Origin: Sphingomonas oleivorans
Lineage (GTDB): Bacteria; Pseudomonadota; Alphaproteobacteria; Sphingomonadales; Sphingomonadaceae
NCBI RefSeq assembly: GCF_003050615.1
Contig: NZ_NWBU01000009.1
Span: 186,001-250,000, forward strand
Direction: 5' to 3'
DNA: 64,000 nucleotides
The notes below the pieces were generated by a model, which saw only the letters and a list, made by a program, of their open reading frames with translations, had not been told where the DNA came from and ran no database searches. This document shows positions 44,243-52,688 of this stretch, in pieces. Position numbers and translations under genes: made by a program. Each line of letters starts with the position of its first letter. Within the stretch, counting starts at the first letter, position 1.

Positions 44243-45427
44243 TCAATCCTCTGCGCCCTTCAGAAGCGAGCCGAGATTGGGCGAGAAAGCGGCATGGAGC
44301 GGCAGCAGGCCGGCGCCGACCGCAGGTGCGATCTCGCCCATCCTGCCGCGCAGCAGGACGGGTTCGAAGAAATCGCGTGGCGCATCGCGCCTGATCCGCT
44401 GCCGGAGCACCTCGATCAGCCTGTCGATCACCGCATCGGGGAGCGCACCGTTCAGCACGATCGCATCGAGATCGAGCAGGCTGTTGGCACCGATGACGGC
44501 AAAGGCGAGCGCGTCCGCGCATTCCTCGATCCAGACCTGCGCCATGTTGGGATGTCCTTCGAGAAATTCCACCATCGAGGGTGAGGCGCCATCCCGCAAC
44601 GGAGCATCGCGCAGCAAGGATTCGAAGCGGTAAAGCGACGCGCGATGGAGCAGATAATCATGGCCTTTCCCGCCCCTGCCCGGCACCGGCATTGAGGCGA
44701 GCGCTGCGGCATTGCCGTGCCGGCCGGTCTGGATCTGGCCTCCCAGGATGAGACCGCCGCCGACGAACGTTCCGAGATGGCAGTAGAGATAATTGTTCAG
44801 GCTCAGCCCAACCCCGCACAGCAATTCGGCCAGGGCGCCGGCATTGCCGTCATTCTCGAAGAAGATCGGGCAATCGAGCCCGGAGCGAAATGTCTCCTCG
44901 ACATCGGCTTGCTGCCATTCGCGCGCCTGCTCGGCGGAGATGCCGATCTCCTTCTGCCACTCGCCGAGGAACCAGGGCATGGCGATGCCGATGCCGAGAA
45001 AGGATGCGCGCTGCGACGCGGTGAGCGACGAGAGCTGGGCCTCCGCGAAGCCGCGCACTTCGGCGATGATCGTCGCGAGCTTGGGGAAGGCCATTGCCCG
45101 GCCATGGGTGGCCAGCACAACGCCGTCGAAGTTCAGCAGCACCGCCGTCAGCCTGTGCCGGCCGATCTCGACCCCGATCGTATAGCCGTTTTCGCCATTG
45201 ATCTTGTAGATGACGGACGGTTGGCCGAGGCCGCCCATCCGCTTGCCTGCGCGGAGCAGAAGGCCGTCTCTTTCGAGATCCTCGACGATCCGCACCATCG
45301 CCTGCGGCGACAGGCCGGTGCTTTTGGACAGATCGGCCTTGGAGGCCCCGTTCAGCCGGCGGATCGTCGCAAGAACGAGCCGCTCATTGTAACGGCGCAC
45401 GCCGTTCGCATTACTGCCGCGCTGCAA
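44243..45427 (-). CDS. ROK family transcriptional regulator
   Basis: 394-residue protein with an N-terminal winged helix-turn-helix (ATIRRLNGASKADLSKSTGLSPQAMVRIVEDLERDGLL in character) and a C-terminal ROK sugar-kinase-like domain with GYTIGVEIGRHRLTAVLL and FFENDGNAGALAELL. The usual ROK zinc cluster (CxCGxxGCxE) is absent; the equivalent place reads GRHGNAAALASM. It likely senses a sugar and controls the MFS-GH32-receptor genes downstream. The annotated start is a TTG; a good GGAGGAG lies about 40 bases upstream, so the true start is uncertain. Confidence 0.85.
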   Translation of the reverse strand: MQRGSNANGVRRYNERLVLATIRRLNGASKADLSKSTGLSPQAMVRIVEDLERDGLLLRAGKRMGGLGQPSVIYKINGENGYTIGVEIGRHRLTAVLLNFDGVVLATHGRAMAFPKLATIIAEVRGFAEAQLSSLTASQRASFLGIGIAMPWFLGEWQKEIGISAEQAREWQQADVEETFRSGLDCPIFFENDGNAGALAELLCGVGLSLNNYLYCHLGTFVGGGLILGGQIQTGRHGNAAALASMPVPGRGGKGHDYLLHRASLYRFESLLRDAPLRDGASPSMVEFLEGHPNMAQVWIEECADALAFAVIGANSLLDLDAIVLNGALPDAVIDRLIEVLRQRIRRDAPRDFFEPVLLRGRMGEIAPAVGAGLLPLHAAFSPNLGSLLKGAED

Positions 45428-45539
45428 GGCCGGACCCAGCGCGACAGGCCGCTCCTCCCCGAATCATAATCGCCCCCGACATATCCATCCCCACCTATTT
45501 TGCTCGACTTCCGCCGCTATTCGGGGGGTCTTGTCAATA

Positions 45540-45862
45540 TTTGCTGGAGTTGGGACGCTGCCAGGGGGAGAGGAGGGGGCACCTGACCCGCTTAAAGGGG
45601 GCGCCTGTCGGAATTTCCCGGGAGGTCGCAGTTTTCGCCTTCACGTGCAGTTCGACGAAGGCAAACTTCGAGGTCCGGCCGATCGCGACCAACATGTATA
45701 GCTTGCCCTGTTCGGTCCGGACCCCGGCAATGTCGATATGGAAATAGCCGATTGGATAGGCCCGGAACTTGCTTCGCTTCGGCTTGTCGCCTTCGACATT
45801 CGGCAAGCGCGAGATGTCATGGCGCTGGAAGCAGCGGTGCAGCGTCGACCGTGTCAGTAAGC
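45540..45862 (-). mobile_element. truncated IS481-family transposase remnant
   Basis: A frame reads LLTRSTLHRCFQRHDISRLP, then NVEGDKPKRSKFRAYPIGYFHID and VRTEQGKLYMLVAIGRTSKFAFVELHVKAKT, a typical central piece of an IS481-type DDE transposase. Both ends are missing: homology stops near 45640 on one side and near 45862 on the other, and no terminal inverted repeats are visible. The first catalytic Asp (HIDIAG) is present, but the domain is incomplete, so this is a dead fragment. Confidence 0.75.
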
Positions 45863-45895
45863 GGGGGCGATCAATGCCGATCGCCCCTTATCCGA

Positions 45896-46375
45896 TCAGG
45901 CTTCGACGGGGTCAGCCTTTTTCGCCCGGCCCTTCCGCGTCGCCTTCACGGGCTTTGCGGGCTCCGGAGCCGCCTTGGGCTTGCGGCCGAGACCGATCTT
46001 GTGCGCCAGTTCCTTGCGCTGCGCGGCATAGTTGGGCGCGACCATCGGATAATCGGACGGCAGGTTCCAATAAGCGCGATATTCGGCCGGCGTCATATTG
46101 TGATGCGTGGCGAGATGACGCTTCAGCATCTTGAGCTTCTTACCCGTGAACAGATCGACGATATAGTCGGGCTTCACGGACGCACGGATTGAGACGGCCG
46201 GCTCCGGCTTTTCCACCACGCTTTCCGCGGCGGGTGCGTCAAGTCCAGCCAGTGCATCATGGACGTTCTGGATCAGCGACGGTACGTCAGCGACGGCAAC
46301 GCTGTTGTGCGAGACGTGCGCGGAAACGATATCCGCGACCAATTCAACCAGAGAGTTTTGATACACATCAGTCAT
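45896..46375 (-). CDS. Ros/MucR family transcriptional regulator lacking zinc-finger cysteines
   Basis: 159-residue MucR-type regulator. The conserved core KKLKMLKRHLATHHNMTPAEYR and WNLPSDYPMVAPNYA is intact, but the zinc-ligand positions that are usually Cys-x2-Cys (or Cys-x2-Asp) read D74LFT, and the protein contains no cysteine. The histidines H87 and H92 remain. Basic Lys/Ala/Pro tail. MucR proteins are global, often autoregulated DNA-binding regulators of exopolysaccharide and cell-cycle genes. Confidence 0.88.
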   Translation of the reverse strand: MTDVYQNSLVELVADIVSAHVSHNSVAVADVPSLIQNVHDALAGLDAPAAESVVEKPEPAVSIRASVKPDYIVDLFTGKKLKMLKRHLATHHNMTPAEYRAYWNLPSDYPMVAPNYAAQRKELAHKIGLGRKPKAAPEPAKPVKATRKGRAKKADPVEA

Positions 46376-46722
46376 TTCACGAACCCCTATTGCTCAAAAA
46401 TGGGTTCTGCCATACGCAAATGCGCGTGAATAACAACCTTCCTCAATCACATTCGTTTCTTGTTCGCAAGATTGTCGGTGGCAACGCTCATTATAGTGGT
46501 TCCAGCCACCGTTAGGCCAGCCAAAAGCTGATCAGAGCTCTCGCTACCCCGAAGCCATGACTATGTCACGGCCAAGATGATTTGCTCCTGGCAGAACGAT
46601 TTCCCGCTGCCCCCTGACATAGACTCTATATTCCTGCCGAATATTCCTGCCGAGCCTCGACGGGCCACAGGCAGGGCTATCGCATATCCCTTGCTCAAGG
46701 GCTGTCATGCTATGCGCCGCGC
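46376..46722. other. intergenic region without recognisable gene
   Basis: 347 bases between the divergent mucR-like and HIRAN genes. It is AT-richer than average. It contains GAACCC...GGGTTC arms at 46383-46409 just before the mucR-like start, and a 12-base direct repeat TATTCCTGCCGA at 46630-46641 and 46643-46654. No RNA gene or coding frame is convincing. Confidence 0.4.
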
Positions 46723-47127
46723 ATGAGCGGACGAGAACTGAGCCTGGCCGTTGTCGGTGTTGCCTTCCTGAACAAGGACGGAAGCAATCGGCAGTTCGAG
46801 GTGGCTATGTGTAGCCCGGGTGAGCGCGTCTATCTGGTGCCCGAGCCTAAGAACCCCGTCGATCCGTCGGCTGTGGCGGTCATCAGCGAACGCGGAATTC
46901 AGATCGGCTATCTGAGCGCCGAGCGCTGTGGGTGGATTGGCGGCAAGATCGCGCAGGGGATGGATATGCGCGCCGTCTTTCAGGAAGCCGGGCGGACGAA
47001 TGCCGTGATTCGGGTAAATCTCGGGGGCGAGGAGCCGACTCTGCCTCACCCCAGGTCATCGGCTCCGCCGCCGAGCGGTGACGACTTCTATCCCGACTAT
47101 ATTCCGCCGGATGATTGGGAAGCTTGA
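46723..47127 (+). CDS. HIRAN domain protein
   Basis: 134-residue protein consisting of one HIRAN domain (SLAVVGVAFLNKDGSNRQ, then LVPEPKNPVDPSAVAVISERGIQIGYLSAERCGWI) and an acidic, proline-rich tail ending FYPDYIPPDDW. In eukaryotic Rad5/HLTF the HIRAN domain binds 3' single-stranded DNA ends. Bacterial stand-alone versions are of unknown function. It lies next to tRNA-Glu. Confidence 0.82.
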   Translation: MSGRELSLAVVGVAFLNKDGSNRQFEVAMCSPGERVYLVPEPKNPVDPSAVAVISERGIQIGYLSAERCGWIGGKIAQGMDMRAVFQEAGRTNAVIRVNLGGEEPTLPHPRSSAPPPSGDDFYPDYIPPDDWEA

Positions 47128-47264
47128 GACTCGGGCGCTGCGGCAACGGAATGTCCGCGAACGTCCCTGAATATGCACCGCTGCTCAGGAGCGCTTATTA
47201 CCGATCCATTACCGAAATTCGGGAACGCAGTGACGCTAATATCAGCTAAGTCACTGAAAACGCT

Positions 47265-47340
47265 TGGTGACCCCAACGGGACTCGAACCCGTGTTTTCGC
47301 CGTGAAAGGGCGACGTCCTAGACCGCTAGACGATGGGGCC
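47265..47340 (-). tRNA. tRNA-Glu (anticodon TTC)
   Basis: 76-base tRNA with encoded CCA. Acceptor GGCCCCA pairs with TGGGGTC, the D arm contains GTCTAGCGGTCTAGGAC, the anticodon loop is CTTTCAC, and the T arm has GGGTTCGAGTCCC. Anticodon TTC gives glutamate. Its 3' end faces the accessory genes at 37-47 kb. Confidence 0.95.
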
Positions 47341-47405
47341 ATCGGCGGTGCGCGCCGGATAGGGGAGCGGGGGCGCCGGGTCAAGGCGCTCAAGACAAGT
47401 TTATG

Positions 47406-49190
47406 TCAATCGGCCCAGGCGGCGTCCTCGAGATGCAGTTCGGCGGCCGGGCGGCTGCCCCAATCGTCGATCCGCGCGCGGCCCGCCACCCAGAGATGGC
47501 GGCCCGGCCCCGCGCCGAGCAGCGCTTGGCCCAGCGGACTTTCGGCCTGGCGGAAGGCGATCGTCTTGATCGAGCGACCGTCGCGCCCGGCGACGATCGC
47601 GCGGACATGGCCGTTGCCGACAATATCCGCCTTGATCACGCGCACCGGCCCGGCGGCGACGCGCGGCGCGGGCCAGCCGGCGCCATAGGGGCCGCCCGCC
47701 TCCAGCGCCTCGACCAGCGAGGGGCCGACCCCGCCCGGCGCGAGCACCGCATCAAGCAGCAGCGCCCGATCGTCACGGGCGCGGGCGACATCGGCGGCCA
47801 GCCGCGTATCGAGAAAGTCGGCGAGCGCCTCGATCTGTTCGGCCGCGACCGTCAGCCCCGCCGCCATGGCATGGCCGCCGCCCGCGACGAGCAGCCCCAT
47901 ATCCTTGGCGGCGAGCACCGCCGCGCCGAGATCGACGCCGCCGATCGAGCGGCCCGAGCCCTTGCCCACGCCCTGCTCGTCGAGCGCGACCACGATCGCG
48001 GGGCGGGCGAGCTTTTCCTTCAAGCGGCCGGCGACGATGCCGATCACGCCGGGATGCCAGCCGGCGCCGGAAACCAGTATGACGGCGCGATTGCCCTGGG
48101 TGGCGGCGGCCGCTTCGGCTGCTTCGGTCACGGCGGCCTCGATCGCGCGGCGCTCCTCATTGAGCCGGTCGAGCTCGCCGGCGATGGCGCGGGCTTCGTC
48201 CGGATCCTCGGTGGTGAGCAGGCGCACGCCGAGATCGGACTTGCCGACACGCCCGCCGGCATTGATCCTGGGCCCGAGCGCGAAGCCCAGATCGGTGCAG
48301 GTCGGCGCGCGTTCCAGCCGGGCGGCCTCGATCAGCGCGGCCAGGCCGATATTGCGGCGGCCGGCCATCACCTTCAGCCCCTGCGCCACGAAGGCGCGGT
48401 TGAGCCCACGGAGCGCGGCCACGTCGGCGACCGTGCCGAGCGCCACTATATCCAGCAGCTCGATCAGCTTCGGCTCCGCCCGGCGCGCGAAATGGCCGCG
48501 CGCGCGCAGCTCGCGGAGCAGCGCCGCGCCGAGCAGGAAGGCGACGCCGACCGCGGCGAGATGGCCGTGCGCGGTGCCTTCCTCCTCGTCGAGTCGATTG
48601 GGATTTACCAGCGCGAGGGCAGGGGGCAGGGCGGCGGTGCATTTATGATGATCGACGACGATCACATCGACGCCTTCAGCGCGGGCCATTTCCAGCGCCT
48701 CGAACGCCTGCGCGCCGCAATCGACCGTGACGATCAGCCGCGCGCCGCCGCGCGCGATGCGGACCAGCGCCTCGCCCGAGGGGCCATATCCCTCCATCAG
48801 CCGATCGGGGATATAGGCCTGGGGGGCGAGGCCGAGATCGCGCAGCAGGCGGATCAGCAGCGCCGCCGAGGTGGCGCCATCCACGTCATAATCGCCGAAG
48901 ATGGTGACGGGCTCGCGCGCTACCACCGCATCGGCGAGCCGCTGGGCGGCCTTGTCCATGTCGCGAAAGATGGAGGGATCGGGCATGAACGCCCGGATGG
49001 TGGGCTGGCGATGGCTCTCCACCGCGTCGCGCGGGCAGCCGCGCGCGAGCAGCAGCTGGCTTATCAGATCGTCGGGCTGGAAGCCTTCGTCGCGCGTGTC
49101 GGTGGCGGTGCCGCGCCAATGCCAGGGCTGGCCGAGGATCGAGCGGGTGACGCCGCAGACGGGGAAGTTCATCCGCTCTTCATAGGCCAT
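47406..49190 (-). CDS. recJ: single-stranded-DNA-specific exonuclease RecJ
   Basis: 594-residue DHH-superfamily 5'-3' exonuclease acting in recombination and mismatch repair. Metal-binding motifs: FGDYDVDGATSAA (Asp100, Asp102, Asp104), VTVDCGAQ, and VVDHHKC (Asp180-His181-His182). The DHHA1 domain follows with GWHPGVIGIVAGRLKE and GSGRSIGGVDLGAA. It is downstream of glpX on the same strand, separated by 80 bases that hold a GC-rich inverted repeat (49218-49257). Confidence 0.95.
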   Translation of the reverse strand: MAYEERMNFPVCGVTRSILGQPWHWRGTATDTRDEGFQPDDLISQLLLARGCPRDAVESHRQPTIRAFMPDPSIFRDMDKAAQRLADAVVAREPVTIFGDYDVDGATSAALLIRLLRDLGLAPQAYIPDRLMEGYGPSGEALVRIARGGARLIVTVDCGAQAFEALEMARAEGVDVIVVDHHKCTAALPPALALVNPNRLDEEEGTAHGHLAAVGVAFLLGAALLRELRARGHFARRAEPKLIELLDIVALGTVADVAALRGLNRAFVAQGLKVMAGRRNIGLAALIEAARLERAPTCTDLGFALGPRINAGGRVGKSDLGVRLLTTEDPDEARAIAGELDRLNEERRAIEAAVTEAAEAAAATQGNRAVILVSGAGWHPGVIGIVAGRLKEKLARPAIVVALDEQGVGKGSGRSIGGVDLGAAVLAAKDMGLLVAGGGHAMAAGLTVAAEQIEALADFLDTRLAADVARARDDRALLLDAVLAPGGVGPSLVEALEAGGPYGAGWPAPRVAAGPVRVIKADIVGNGHVRAIVAGRDGRSIKTIAFRQAESPLGQALLGAGPGRHLWVAGRARIDDWGSRPAAELHLEDAAWAD

Positions 49191-49270
49191 CGGGGCGCAA
49201 AGAGGAATCGCCTGAATGGGCCCCGGTCTCCCCTGGGTAGGCGAGGGAGCGGGGCCCTTCGGAGCCGCGA

Positions 49271-50254
49271 TCAGATGTCGGACTTGCCCGTGCGATGCTC
49301 GCCCTTCACCCAGCGCACCGTGCCTGAACTCGCGCGCATCACCACGCTTTCGGTGGTGAGATAGCCGTTCTTGTGGCGCTTGACGCCCTTCAGCAGCGAG
49401 CCGTCGGTCACGCCCGTGGCGGCGAAGATGGCATCGCCCTTCACCAGCTCGTCGAGCTGGTAGATATGGTCGAGATCGTTGACGCCCCAGCGGGCGGCAC
49501 GCGCGCGCTCGTCATCGTTGCGGAACAGGAGCCGGCCCTGGAACTGGCCGCCGACGCAGCGCAGTGCCGCCGCCGCGAGCACGCCTTCCGGCGCGCCGCC
49601 CTGACCCATATAGATGTCGATCGTCGTTTCCGGATCGGTGACCGCGATCACGCCGGCCACGTCGCCGTCCGGGATCAGCACGATGCCGCAGCCGAGCGAG
49701 CGGAGCTCCGCGATCAGTTTCTCATGGCGCGGGCGATCGAGCACGCAGGCGATGATCTCGCTGGGCTTCACTCCCTTGGCGGCGGCGAGCGCGCGGACAT
49801 TGTCGCTCGGGCTCTGCTCCAGGCTGACGAGGCCGGGTTCGTAGCCAGGGCCGATGGCGAGCTTGTCCATATAGACGTCGGGCGCGTTGAGGAGGCAGCC
49901 TTCCTCCGCGATGGCGAGCACGGCGAGCGCGTTGGGCCCCGCCTTCGCGGTGATCGTGGTGCCTTCCAGCGGATCGAGCGCAATGTCGATCTTCGGGCCA
50001 GCGCCCTGCGCCGAGCCGACCTTCTCTCCGATGAAGAGCATCGGCGCCTCGTCGCGCTCGCCTTCGCCGATCACGACGGTGCCGTCGAAGGCGAGGCCGT
50101 TGAAGGCCGCGCGCATCGCCTCGACCGCGGCGGCATCGGCGGCCTTCTCGTCACCCCGGCCGACGAGGGTGGAGGCCGCGATCGCTGCGGCTTCGGTGAC
50201 GCGCACCATTTCTAGAACCAGTACCCGATCGAGCGCTTTGCTTGCCTGTACCAT
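49271..50254 (-). CDS. glpX: class II fructose-1,6-bisphosphatase
   Basis: 327-residue GlpX-type phosphatase for gluconeogenesis, the counterpart of the Entner-Doudoroff operon in this window. Metal and substrate motifs: TVVIGEGERDEAPMLFIGE, DIALDPLEGTTITAKAGPNA, and YMGQGGAPEGVLAAAALRC. The frame is open far upstream, but MVQASKALDRVLVLEM at 50254 is the family start. The hom-glpX-recJ order is broken by one plus-strand gene upstream. Confidence 0.94.
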   Translation of the reverse strand: MVQASKALDRVLVLEMVRVTEAAAIAASTLVGRGDEKAADAAAVEAMRAAFNGLAFDGTVVIGEGERDEAPMLFIGEKVGSAQGAGPKIDIALDPLEGTTITAKAGPNALAVLAIAEEGCLLNAPDVYMDKLAIGPGYEPGLVSLEQSPSDNVRALAAAKGVKPSEIIACVLDRPRHEKLIAELRSLGCGIVLIPDGDVAGVIAVTDPETTIDIYMGQGGAPEGVLAAAALRCVGGQFQGRLLFRNDDERARAARWGVNDLDHIYQLDELVKGDAIFAATGVTDGSLLKGVKRHKNGYLTTESVVMRASSGTVRWVKGEHRTGKSDI

Positions 50255-50305
50255 GCTATGCCTCTTCCTTGTGCCCGGGTTATGCCATGGCGATAGGTGA
50301 GCCGC

Positions 50306-50697
50306 ATGACGTTGTCGAGAATGGCCGCAGCATTTCTCCTCTTCGCACCCGCCTCGACGACGATCGAAACACCGCCTTCCCCGCCGCCCGACGCCGATCG
50401 GGCAATGGCATCCTACCGCCCCTGATGACGCGCATTCCCGATCCCTCCTGCGATGCGCGGGGGGAGGGAAGCGAGATCGTCGTCTGTGGTGGCCAAGAGC
50501 GGCGGCAGCGGGCGGAACAACGCCGCCAGCGCCTGACATTGCCGGGCGAACGCGGTCCGCGCGAGGGGCCGCGCCAGGCGCTCGGGGAGCTGAATCAGGA
50601 TCCGGGCGAGCCCTGTCCGATCCGTGGCTGCTCCACGGGAATCGACTTTCAGGCGATCGGAAATGCGATCGAGGCGATCTTTGGCTCCGACGATTGA
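50306..50697 (+). pseudogene. small secreted protein gene with a one-base frameshift
   Basis: ATG 50306 with AGGTGA upstream begins a signal peptide (MTLSRMAAAFLLFAPASTTI) that leads to ASYRP and a TGA at 50423. The next frame continues from the same point with LMTRIPDPSCDARGEGSEIVVCGGQERR to 50697. One extra C in the run at 50418-50421 would restore a single protein of about 130 residues, resembling small sphingomonad secreted proteins with an EIVVCG motif. Either a pseudogene or a base miscall. Confidence 0.55.
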
Positions 50698-50728
50698 GGC
50701 GGCGGCCGAAGCCCGATTCCCTAGGCAA

Positions 50729-50760
50729 AATTCCCGGAGCGATTGTCGGCCCCGGGAATT
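50729..50760. terminator. bidirectional terminator between the small secreted gene and hom
   Basis: 9-bp stem AATTCCCGG / CCGGGAATT with a 14-base loop, between convergent ends at 50697 and 50767. Confidence 0.55.
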
Positions 50761-50766
50761 GGCGGC

Positions 50767-52059
50767 TCACACGTCCAATATATGCATCAGCATGGGCTTG
50801 CCGATCAGGCTCTGCGAGCCCTGCAGGCGGGCGAGCGCGTCGGTCACGCTGCTTTCCGGGCACTCATGCGTCACCATGACGAGCAGCACGCTGCCGTCGG
50901 CAGCAGCGCCGCGCTGAATCAGGCTTTCGATCGACACGCCGGCATCGCGCATCGCCGCGGTGATCTCGGCGAGAACGCCGGGCCGGTCGGCGACGGTGAA
51001 GCGCAGATAGGCGCGGCCATTGCGTTCGCCGGCGGGCGCCGGGGCGAGCCGGGCAAGGCTGGCGACGGGCATGGCGAAGGCGGGGCCATATTCGCCGCGC
51101 GCAATATCCACCAGATCGGCGACGACGGCGGACGCGGTCGGCCCCTCGCCCGCGCCCCGGCCCTGGAAGATCAGCCGGCCGACATAATTGCCCTCGGCCA
51201 CCACGGCATTGAGCGAGCCCACCACATGGGCCAGCGGATGGCCGATCGGCACCAGGCAGGGATGGACGCGCTGGAACAGTCCCTTCGGCCCTGCCTCGCC
51301 GAAGCCGACGAGTCGCACGCGGAAGCCGAGTGCTGCCGCCTCGGCAATGTCGGCGGCGATGATGTGGCGGATGCCGGTGATCGCGACCGCATCGAAATCG
51401 ATCGTCGTGCCGAAGGCGAGGCTGGCGAGGATCGACAGCTTGTGCGCGGCATCCACCCCATCGATGTCGAAGCTGGGATCGGCCTCGGCATAGCCAAGCG
51501 CCTGCGCCTCGGCGAGCACGTCGGCAAAGTCGCGCCCCGCTTCCTCCATCGCGGTCAGGATATAATTGCAGGTGCCGTTGAGAATGCCATAGACATGGCC
51601 GATCTCGTTCGCGGCGGCGCCTTCGCGCAGGCCCTTGATCACCGGAATGCCGCCAGCCACGGCCGCTTCATATTTGAGCGCGGCGCCCGTTTTCTCGGCG
51701 GTGGCGGCGAGTTCCAGCCCATGATGCGCGATCATCGCCTTGTTCGCCGTGACGAAGGCCTTGCCGTTGGTGAGCGCCGCGCGGGCGATCGTCAGCGCGG
51801 GGCCGTCTGAACCGCCGATCAGCTCGACCACCGCGTCCACATCGTCGCGATGCGAAAGCTCGCCCGCATCATCGACCCAGGCGAAGCGGGAAAGATCGAC
51901 GCCGCGGTCGCGCGTGCGGTCGCGCGCGGAGACGGCGATAATCTCGATCGGCCGGCCGGCACGGCGCTCGATCAGCGCAGCATTTTCGCCGAGGAGCTTG
52001 ATCACGCCAGCGCCTACCGTGCCCAGGCCGGCCAGCGCGATCTTCAGAGGCTGCGTCAT
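50767..52059 (-). CDS. hom: homoserine dehydrogenase
   Basis: 430-residue enzyme reducing aspartate semialdehyde to homoserine for methionine and threonine. NAD(P) motif ALAGLGTVGAGVIKLL, catalytic region KYEAAVAGGIPVIKGL and NGTCNYILTAMEE, then DPSFDIDGVDAAHKL. The C-terminal ACT domain (FTVADRPGVLAEITAAMRDAGV) gives feedback control by an amino acid. ATG 52059 has AAGGAG upstream. It is the synthetic counterpart of metC in this window. Confidence 0.95.
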   Translation of the reverse strand: MTQPLKIALAGLGTVGAGVIKLLGENAALIERRAGRPIEIIAVSARDRTRDRGVDLSRFAWVDDAGELSHRDDVDAVVELIGGSDGPALTIARAALTNGKAFVTANKAMIAHHGLELAATAEKTGAALKYEAAVAGGIPVIKGLREGAAANEIGHVYGILNGTCNYILTAMEEAGRDFADVLAEAQALGYAEADPSFDIDGVDAAHKLSILASLAFGTTIDFDAVAITGIRHIIAADIAEAAALGFRVRLVGFGEAGPKGLFQRVHPCLVPIGHPLAHVVGSLNAVVAEGNYVGRLIFQGRGAGEGPTASAVVADLVDIARGEYGPAFAMPVASLARLAPAPAGERNGRAYLRFTVADRPGVLAEITAAMRDAGVSIESLIQRGAAADGSVLLVMVTHECPESSVTDALARLQGSQSLIGKPMLMHILDV

Positions 52060-52294
52060 CGAAACTCCTTCCCCAACATGTGGCGGGGAGCCTCCTAGAG
52101 GGAGGGACGGCGCTTGAGAACCTCGTTTGATGCGGGACGGCGTGCTTTCCGGTGATCGTTGCACGCGCAGAATATCCTGCCCGGCGGGACGCTCCACCGC
52201 ATCCGGCGGAACGGGACTGTCCGGCCCTTGTTCTCCTTCCGGCTCTTCCGGCCCCTTTTTCCCCGGATGAGCCCGACCAGGAGGAGTGGACGAG

Positions 52295-52528
52295 ATGCCG
52301 AACCAGAAGCAAGGTGGCCAAGGCGGCCAGCAGGGTGGCCAAGGCCGCGGCCAGGGCAGTGCCGACCAGCAGCGCGACAGCCAGCAGCGCACCGACCGGC
52401 AGCAGCAGGCACAGCGCGACCAGCAGCAGCGTGACCAGCAACAGCGTGACCAGCAGCAGGGCGACCGCAGTCGCGGCCAGATGGATCGCGATGAGGAGGA
52501 CAAAGGCGGAGGCAGTCGCAACCGCTGA
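52295..52528 (+). CDS. Q/G/R/D-rich low-complexity repeat protein
   Basis: 77-residue hydrophilic protein that is nearly all Gln, Gly, Arg, Asp and Ser. The front is GGQ repeats and the middle is three or more copies of RDQQQ encoded by 15-base tandem DNA repeats (about 52408-52462). AGGAGG lies 9 bases before the ATG, and a true intrinsic terminator follows, so it is a real gene. It has no Trp, Phe or Cys and is probably disordered; small proteins of this sort are often stress-related, but no function is known. Confidence 0.65.
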   Translation: MPNQKQGGQGGQQGGQGRGQGSADQQRDSQQRTDRQQQAQRDQQQRDQQQRDQQQGDRSRGQMDRDEEDKGGGSRNR

Positions 52529-52561
52529 GCCACGGCCACCTAAACATATCAGACATGATGG

Positions 52562-52587
52562 AAGGGGTCGCCGAGGCGGCCCCTTTT
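52562..52587 (+). terminator. intrinsic terminator of the repeat-protein gene
   Basis: 11-bp stem AAGGGGTCGCC / GGCGGCCCCTT (one wobble pair) with a 2-base loop, followed by TTCC. Confidence 0.75.
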
Positions 52588-52653
52588 CCTATGCTCTTCC
52601 CGTCCGCCGATATGCGGGGCGGGCGTTCGGCGGCTATCGGAGGCGGGGCAGCC

Positions 52654-52669
52654 GGCTGTCCGGACAGCC
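52654..52669. terminator. palindrome downstream of the DUF3597 gene
   Basis: GGCTGTCCGGACAGCC, a perfect 16-base palindrome 20 bases beyond the stop of the minus-strand DUF3597 gene; probably its transcription end. Confidence 0.4.
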
Positions 52670-52688
52670 CCGCTCCTTCATCCCTGGA

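Noticed and set aside
44079-44522. Minus-strand open frame covering the end of the ROK gene
   Set aside because: It mostly overlaps the ROK coding frame, has Arg-rich shadow composition and no ribosome site. I also see no gene in the 160 bases after the ROK stop.
47403-49364. Long plus-strand frame opposite recJ
   Set aside because: It is the antisense of recJ, which has all DHH motifs; the antisense product is Arg/Ala/Gly-rich with no domain.
52380-52470. Short regular repeats that could suggest a CRISPR array
   Set aside because: The repeats are 15 bases in direct tandem without spacers and encode RDQQQ units inside a gene.
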